Assembly (NCBI RefSeq): GCF_038039215.1
Contig: NZ_JBBPCL010000001.1
Coordinates: 3,658,001-3,722,000 of the forward strand
Direction of reading: 5' to 3'
DNA from: Pseudonocardia sp. T1-2H
GTDB taxonomy: Bacteria > Actinomycetota > Actinomycetes > Mycobacteriales > Pseudonocardiaceae
DNA length: 64,000 nt
The position numbers and the translations under genes were made by a program. How positions within the stretch are numbered: the stretch's first letter is position 1; each line of letters starts with the position of its first letter. Of this stretch, positions 57,758-64,000 are shown piece by piece. The notes below the pieces were generated by a model, which was not told the origin of the DNA, did not search any database, and saw only the letters and a list, made by a program, of their open reading frames with translations.

Positions 57758-58183
57758 GTGCCGATCGACGCCTCTGAGCTGCCCGAGATGAAGCCCGAGA
57801 TGCTTGCCGAGCAGCTCGCCGAGAAGATGGGGATCGAGATCGTCAGCCGGTCCCTCGAGGAGGTCGTCGGCCGGATGCCCGTCGCGGGCAACCGCCAGCC
57901 GTACGGCCTGATGCACGGCGGCGCCAGCGGCGTCCTCGCGGAGACCCTCGGCTCGACTCTCTCGGCCCTGCACGCGCTGCCCGAGCGGTTCCCCGTCGGC
58001 GTGGAGTTGGCGTGCACGCACCACCGCGCGGCGACGGACGGCTGGGTCACTGGGGTGGCGCGGCCGCTCCACGTCGGCCGCAGCACCTCGACCACGGAGA
58101 TCGTGCTGACCGACGACCAGGGCCGCCGGATCTGCACGGCGAAGCTGACCTGCCTGCACCGGGACACCCTTCCCGGCGAGTGA
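57758..58183 (+). CDS. PaaI-type hotdog thioesterase
   Basis: 141 residues. The family signature is NRQPYGLMHGGASGVLAETLGSTLS, followed by GVELACTHHRAATDGWVTGVARPLHVGRST. It hydrolyses acyl- or aryl-CoA thioesters. GTG is 6 bases after TAGGGT, so leaderless. Convergent with livF, with a terminator between. Confidence 0.9.
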   Translation: MPIDASELPEMKPEMLAEQLAEKMGIEIVSRSLEEVVGRMPVAGNRQPYGLMHGGASGVLAETLGSTLSALHALPERFPVGVELACTHHRAATDGWVTGVARPLHVGRSTSTTEIVLTDDQGRRICTAKLTCLHRDTLPGE

Positions 58184-58189
58184 GCCTCC

Positions 58190-58223
58190 GCCGCTCGGGC
58201 GTCCGGAGGGACGCCCGAGCGGC
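58190..58223. terminator. Bidirectional terminator with a 15-base-pair stem
   Basis: Arms 58190-58204 and 58209-58223 are perfect complements with loop GGAG, between the convergent thioesterase and livF stops. Confidence 0.85.
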
Positions 58224-58228
58224 ACGGA

Positions 58229-58951
58229 TCAGGTGGACGCACCCTCGCCGAGGTAGGCCTCCTGGACCCGCGGGTCCGCGAGGAGCTCGCGGCCCGTGCC
58301 GGAGAGCGTGGTGCGGCCCAGGTCGATCACGTAGGCCTTGTCCGACAGGGCCAACGCGGAGAGCGCGTTCTGCTCGACCAGAAGCACCGTGGTGCCCGAG
58401 TCCCGCAGCTCCTTCACCGTGTCGAAGATCTTCTGCGTCATGATCGGCGAGAGGCCCATCGACGGCTCGTCGAGCATGAGCAGCTTCGGGCTGGACATCA
58501 GCGCGCGGCCGATCGCCAGCATCTGCTGCTCGCCGCCGGAGAACAGGCCCGCCTTGTTGCCGCGCCGCTCCCCCAGCACCGGGAACAGGTCGTAGACGCG
58601 CTGCATGTCCTTCAGCACGCCGGCCTCGTCCTTGCGGGTGTAGGCCCCGAGACGCAGGTTCTCCTCGACGCTCATCCGCGCGAAGAGCCGGCGGCCCTCC
58701 GGGCTGTGCGCGACGCCTTTCGACAGGATCTGGTGCGCGGGGAGCTTCTGGATCGGCTCGCCGTTCAGCAGGATCTCGCCCGACACCGGCCGCAGCAGGC
58801 CCGAGACGGTGCGCAGGGTCGTCGTCTTCCCGGCCCCGTTGCTGCCGATGAGGCTGACGATCTCGCCCTCTTCGACGTCGAACGAGACGCCGCGGACGGC
58901 CTGGATCGCGCCGTAGGCGACGACCAGGTCGCGGACGGAGAGGAACGCCAT
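58229..58951 (-). CDS. livF: Branched-chain amino acid ABC transporter ATPase LivF
   Basis: 240 residues. Walker A GSNGAGKTTTLRTVSG, signature FSGGEQQMLAIGRALM, Walker B LLMLDEPSMGLSP. The SPEGRRLFARMSVEENL segment is characteristic of LivF. With LivG it powers uptake. The ATG touches the livG stop (TGATG). Last gene of the operon. Confidence 0.95.
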   Translation of the reverse strand: MAFLSVRDLVVAYGAIQAVRGVSFDVEEGEIVSLIGSNGAGKTTTLRTVSGLLRPVSGEILLNGEPIQKLPAHQILSKGVAHSPEGRRLFARMSVEENLRLGAYTRKDEAGVLKDMQRVYDLFPVLGERRGNKAGLFSGGEQQMLAIGRALMSSPKLLMLDEPSMGLSPIMTQKIFDTVKELRDSGTTVLLVEQNALSALALSDKAYVIDLGRTTLSGTGRELLADPRVQEAYLGEGAST

Positions 58952-59934
58952 CAGTCGGTACTTCCTTCCTGCAGGCCCGGGCCGCCTGTGCCCGGTCCCG
59001 CGGTGGCCCCGGCGTGGATCTGCGCCTCGACCTCGTCGGGCGGTGCGCCCAGGTAGGCCTCGACGACCCGCGGGTCGCCGCGCACCTCGTCCGGCGAGCC
59101 CTCCACCAGCAGCTCGCCCTGCACCAGCACGAGCACCCGGTCGCACAGCGTGAAGATGAACTTCGTGTCGTGCTCGATCACCACGACCGAGACGCCGAGG
59201 TCCCGGATCGCGAAGATCAGCTGCCGGGTGGCCTCGGTCTCCTGCGCGTTCATCCCGGCCGTCGGCTCGTCGAGCAGGAGCACCGACGGGTCCGTCGCCA
59301 GCGCGCGGGCGATCTCGAGCCGCCGCTGGTCGCCGTAGGGCAGGTTCCGGGCGAGCTCGTCGGAGAAACGCCCGAGGCCGACGAACGCGAGCAGCTTCTC
59401 CGCCCGGTCGTGCGCCTCCGCCTCGCTCCTCCGGAACCGGGGCCCGTGCAGCAGCGACGAGAGCGGGCCCTGCTTCATCCGCACGTGCCGGCCGACCAGG
59501 ACGTTCTCCATGGCCGTCATGCTCGGGAAGAGGCGGATGTTCTGGAACGTCCGCGCCACGCCCGCCTGGGTGACCCGCGCCGGGTCCTTCGGCATGGGCT
59601 TCCCCCGCAGAGTGACCTGCCCGGAGGTCGGCGAGTACAGCCCGGTGAGGCAGTTGAAGAAGGTGGTCTTGCCGGCGCCGTTCGGCCCGATCAGGCCGAT
59701 GATCTCGCCCTCGCCCAGCGAGAACGTGACGTCGCTCAGCGCCCGCAGGCCGCCGAAGACCATCGAGACACCCGACGACTGCAGGATCGGCTCGCGGGTG
59801 CCGGTCGCGACGTGCATCTCCTCGGCGAGGACGGCCACGACCTCCTCCGGCGGCGCCTGCAGCTCCTGCGGGAGCTCCTCCTCGGTGGTGGTGCCGATCT
59901 CGTGGTCGGGGCTCATCGCCTGCTCCTCGCTCAC
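58951..59934 (-). CDS. livG: Branched-chain amino acid ABC transporter ATPase LivG
   Basis: 327 residues, about 60 longer than usual because of an acidic N-terminal tail (TTEEELPQELQAPPEE) and a short Gly-rich C-terminus. Walker A GPNGAGKTTFFNCLTG, ARTFQNIRLFPSMTAMENVLVG, signature NLPYGDQRRLEIARAL, Walker B LLLDEPTAGMN. The GTG overlaps the livM stop (GTGA). Confidence 0.94.
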   Translation of the reverse strand: MSEEQAMSPDHEIGTTTEEELPQELQAPPEEVVAVLAEEMHVATGTREPILQSSGVSMVFGGLRALSDVTFSLGEGEIIGLIGPNGAGKTTFFNCLTGLYSPTSGQVTLRGKPMPKDPARVTQAGVARTFQNIRLFPSMTAMENVLVGRHVRMKQGPLSSLLHGPRFRRSEAEAHDRAEKLLAFVGLGRFSDELARNLPYGDQRRLEIARALATDPSVLLLDEPTAGMNAQETEATRQLIFAIRDLGVSVVVIEHDTKFIFTLCDRVLVLVQGELLVEGSPDEVRGDPRVVEAYLGAPPDEVEAQIHAGATAGPGTGGPGLQEGSTD

Positions 59935-61690
59935 GGCTCCACCCTCGTCGGCAGGGCCCCGGGGGCCTCCTTGGCGGCGTCCTCGGGTTCCTCGGCCAGC
60001 TCCGCGCGGCGGTGCTTGTCCGCGATGATGCCCTGCGGCCGGAACCGCATGATCAGCACGAGCGCGAGGCCGAAGATCAGCAGCCGGTAGTCCGAGAACT
60101 CGCGCAGCTTCTCAGGCAGCACGAACAGGATCGACGCGCCGAGCACCGCGCCCGGGATCGTCCCCATGCCGCCGAGGATGACCGCGGAGAGCAGGGTCAC
60201 CGACTCCAGGAACCGGAAGCTGTCGTAGGCGACGACCCCGGTCTTGTGTGCGAAGAACGCACCGGCGAGGCCCGCCAGCGTGGCGCCGAGCAGGAACGCG
60301 AGGATCTTGATCGGGCCGGTGCGGATGCCCATGGCACTCGCCGCGTCCTCGTCCTCCCGGATGGCGATCCATGCCCGTCCGAGCCGGGAGTACTTCAGGT
60401 TGCCGAACACCAGCATCACGCCGGCGACCAGCAGGACGATCATCACGTAGTACAGGACGCCCGACGGCAGCTGGACCGACCCGATGGTGATCGAGTCGTT
60501 GAACCGGAAGTCCCCCACCCCGACCGCCGGGATGTTCGGGATCGCGTTCGCCCCGCCCGTCAGGCCGCCGATGTTGTTCTGCGCGCTGCGCACGAAGATC
60601 TCACCGAAGGCCAGGGTGACGATCGCGAGGTAGTCCCCGCGCACCCGGAGCGTCGGGGAGCCGACGATCGCGCCGAAGATGCCGGCGACGACCGCCGAGA
60701 TGACCATGACCAGCACGAACGGCAGGTGGATCCCGACGGCCGAGGCCGTGGCGCCGGACAGGTTCGCCGCGACGAACGCGCCGATGCCGAGGAAGGCGAC
60801 GTAGCCGAGGTCCAGCAGGCCGGCGAGCCCGACGACGATGTTCAGCCCGATGGCCGTCGCGGCGTAGACACCGATGTTCGACGCGACCGTCATCCAGTAC
60901 TCGGTGCCCGCGCTGGTCAGCGGGAGCCCCAGCGCCACGATCAGGAGGACGATCACGCTGAACACCCGGTGCCGCTCGGAGAGCGTCGCCACGTAGCCGA
61001 GCAGGCCGGACGCGTTCAGGCCGGCGAAGGCGCCGCCCGCCGCGCTCAGGAAGGACAGGAACACCGCGCCCGAGTACGGGTTGACGACGCCGCCCTGGCC
61101 ACCGCTGGTGAGGCCCGCGGCCACGACGAGCAGCATCAGCACGTAGATCACGACGAGCAGCAGCCACTCGACCCAGAGCGGGAGTTTCCAGTCGAGCTCG
61201 GGCCGGCGCTCCGCGCCGCCGGCCGCGCCGCCCAAGATGGCGAGCACGCCGCCGATCAGGGCGACGACCGACCCGAACGCCACCGCGCCGTCCGCGGCGG
61301 TGATCGCGCCCAGACCGCCGCCCTCGACGGTGATGTAGAGGCCGTTGATGACAGCCACCGCGACGATCCCGATGCCGAGGTTGCGGACGATCCGGTCGGC
61401 CGCCGGCACCCGGATCGCGGCGACGACGATCGCCGCGAGCCCGAGGATCACCAGGTGCAGCCGGAAGCCGGTGAAACCGAAGGGCAGCGTCGCGAGCTCG
61501 GGGTAGGCGCCCTGATTGAGCACGAAGGTCGCCCACGGCAGCTGGGAGCCGAGGATCGCGACGATTCCACCGACGATCTCGAGGAGGCGCGCCCGCGGGG
61601 CGAGCGCGTCGAGCAGGCCCGCGAGCCGGCCCGTGTGCCGTGGCGGGACCGCCTCCGGCGTCGACGCGGGAGGTGCTTCGGTCACGGTGC

Positions 61691-61694
<4 letters not shown>
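59931..61694 (-). CDS. livM: Branched-chain amino acid ABC permease LivM, extended
   Basis: 587 residues. The C-terminal 330 form a standard LivM: NIGVYAATAIGLNIVVGLAGLLDLGYVAFLG, then SPTLRVRGDYLAIVTLAFGEIFVR and GRAWIAIREDEDAASAMGI. About 250 extra N-terminal residues carry several more membrane helices and are not part of the basic permease. The ATG overlaps the livH stop (ATGA). Function of the extension unknown. Confidence 0.92.
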
Positions 61695-62641
<947 letters not shown>

Positions 62642-62645
62642 GTGC

Positions 62646-62682
62646 AGAGCGGGGACGGGGTGTCGTCCCCCGCCCCCGCTCT
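62646..62682 (-). terminator. Hairpin between livJ and livH
   Basis: A GC-rich stem (AGAGCGGGG with CCCCGCTCT, plus CGGGG/CCCCG after one mismatch) lies between the binding-protein gene and livH. Such hairpins often let the binding protein be made in excess over the membrane parts. Confidence 0.6.
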
Positions 62683-62720
62683 ACCGTTGACGATCCGGTC
62701 GGTCCCTCCTGGGGCCGACG

Positions 62721-63953
62721 TCAGCTGGCCTGGAACTCGCCGCTCTCCACCGGGGCGAACTTGCCACCCTGCACCGAGTAGATGGTCAGCACCTTGTTCG
62801 TGGTGTCGCCGTACTGGTCGAAGGAGACCTTGCCGCTCGCGCCGTCGAGGTTGGTGTCCTGGACGGCGGTCAGCAGCGCGTCGCGCGTCGTGTTGCTGAA
62901 GGTGCCGGAGCCGACGGCGGTGGTGAGGCCCTGGATCAGCACGTTGGTGGCGTCGTAGGTCAGCGCGCCGTACGTACTGTAGGGCTCCTTGTAGCCGGCC
63001 GCCGAGTAGGCGTCGATGAAGGCCTTGGCACTGGGCAGCTGGTCCGCCGGGGCGCCGACACTGGTCGCGAGGTCGCCCTCACGGCCACCGAGCGACACGT
63101 AGGTCTCGTCCTGGATGCCGTCGCCGCCCATCAGCGGAACGTTCAGTCCGGCGGCGGCGAGCTGCTTCGAGAGCGGGCCCGCGACCGGGTACTCGCCGCC
63201 GTAGTAGACGGCGTCCGGGTTGAGCGGCCGGATCTTGGAGATGACGCCGGAGAAGTCCGTGTCCTTCTCGCCCACCTTCTCCTGCGCGACGACCTTGGCG
63301 CCGCGCTTCTGCGCCTCGGCCGCGAAGGCCGCCGCCAGGCCGGCCCCGTAGGTCTTGCCGTCGTCGATCACGGCGATGTTCTTCTTGCCGGCCTTGTCGA
63401 CGAGGTACTGCGCGGCGAACGGGCCCTGCACGGCGTCCGTGGTGGCGACGCGGAAGTACGTCGGGTTGGGCCGGGACGCGGAGGCCGGGTTGTCGCCCTG
63501 GGTCAGCGACGGGTTGGTGTTCGCCGGCGAGATCTCGACGATCTTCTTCTGCCCCAGGATCGGGGCGACCGACTGGGCGGTGGAGGAGTTCAGCGTGCCG
63601 ATGACGCCGACGACGTTCGGGTCCGACGCGAGCTTCGTCGCGGCCTGACCGGCGATCTGGGCGGTCGCCTGGTCGTCCTCGGCCTGGAGCGCGAGCTTGT
63701 AGCCCGGCACCTTGCACGCCTGGTTCGCCTGGTTGACCGCGAGGTCCGCGGAGTTCTTCATGCCGAGACCGAGGGCCGAGAGCCCACCGGAGAGCGGCGC
63801 GACGAATCCGACCACGAGCGTGCCCTTGCTCGTGTCGCAGGACGAGCCGCTGCTGGCGCCGCCCGTCTCCGTCCGGTTCGTGGAGCAGGCCGTCAGCGCG
63901 AGCGCCCCGGCGAGCAAGGCGGCAGTCGCGACGACCGTCCGCTTCCGATCCAT
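62721..63953 (-). CDS. livJ: Branched-chain amino acid substrate-binding lipoprotein LivJ
   Basis: 410 residues. Signal peptide MDRKRTVVATAALLAGALAL with lipobox LTAC, so lipid-anchored outside. The periplasmic-binding fold shows GFVAPLSGGLSALGLGMKNSADLA, GVIGTLNSSTAQSVAPILGQ and YDATNVLIQGL. It captures Leu, Ile, Val or similar and hands them to LivHM. GGAAGGA precedes the ATG. First gene of the operon. Confidence 0.94.
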   Translation of the reverse strand: MDRKRTVVATAALLAGALALTACSTNRTETGGASSGSSCDTSKGTLVVGFVAPLSGGLSALGLGMKNSADLAVNQANQACKVPGYKLALQAEDDQATAQIAGQAATKLASDPNVVGVIGTLNSSTAQSVAPILGQKKIVEISPANTNPSLTQGDNPASASRPNPTYFRVATTDAVQGPFAAQYLVDKAGKKNIAVIDDGKTYGAGLAAAFAAEAQKRGAKVVAQEKVGEKDTDFSGVISKIRPLNPDAVYYGGEYPVAGPLSKQLAAAGLNVPLMGGDGIQDETYVSLGGREGDLATSVGAPADQLPSAKAFIDAYSAAGYKEPYSTYGALTYDATNVLIQGLTTAVGSGTFSNTTRDALLTAVQDTNLDGASGKVSFDQYGDTTNKVLTIYSVQGGKFAPVESGEFQAS

Positions 63954-64000
63954 GTCATGTCCTTCCGTGCAACCACGTCGACGGCGGCCCCGACGCCACC

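Overview
The window looks like chromosomal DNA of a high-GC actinomycete. GC content is very high, GTG starts are frequent, and many genes start 6-7 bases after a TANNNT-like -10 box, as leaderless mRNAs do. The backbone order (arg operon, pheST, tsnR-like, rplT-rpmI-infC, uvrA, MBL protein, uvrB, DUF402, coaE, rpsA) follows the order I recall for the Mycobacterium tuberculosis Rv1630-Rv1656 region. The gene content and aromatic catabolism would suit a Pseudonocardia-like member of the Pseudonocardiales, but that genus is an inference.

Layout. 1-5.1 kb: arginine operon argC-argJ-argB-argD-argF on the minus strand, all translationally coupled by short overlaps; argF runs off the left edge. An ARG-box-like promoter precedes argC. 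5.2-8.7 kb: a small accessory stretch with two decayed genes (Nudix, DUF2156), a lipoprotein, a flavin-dependent oxidoreductase and a TMEM175-like channel. 8.7-18.1 kb: pheST, a TrmH-type methyltransferase, rplT, rpmI, infC (AUC start) and uvrA. 18.4-24.4 kb: metallo-hydrolase, AraC and TetR regulators, an NTF2-like protein under a clear TetR operator, and a divergent pair of citrate-synthase-like genes. 24.4-28.5 kb: a hydroxyquinol-type aromatic catabolic operon (maleylacetate reductase, intradiol dioxygenase, FAD hydroxylase) beside a broken LysR gene. 28.7-37.7 kb: LCP protein, DPP-IV-like peptidase, MFS exporter, MOSC protein, FKBP, phosphoesterase, and TerC behind a yybP-ykoY-type riboswitch. 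37.8-41.6 kb: a secreted hydrolase fused through one membrane helix to an ABC ATPase, with its permease. 41.6-48.4 kb: a butanediol/acetoin operon with an AcoR-like GAF regulator lacking the sigma54 domain, EamA and LysR divergent genes, and a GT87 transferase. 48.5-56.5 kb: uvrB, DUF402, an ECF sigma/anti-sigma-like pair, coaE, a lipoprotein and rpsA. 56.8-64 kb: methyltransferase, thioesterase and a complete branched-chain amino acid transporter (livJHMGF).

Caution for users. At least seven well-conserved genes carry single-base frameshifts, some in short C or G runs. One is rpsA, which is normally essential, so at least part of this pattern is probably base-level sequence error. Genes with several lesions and missing domains (LysR at 24.4 kb, DUF2156, Nudix) look like true pseudogenes. 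I saw no tRNA, rRNA, insertion sequence or CRISPR array.
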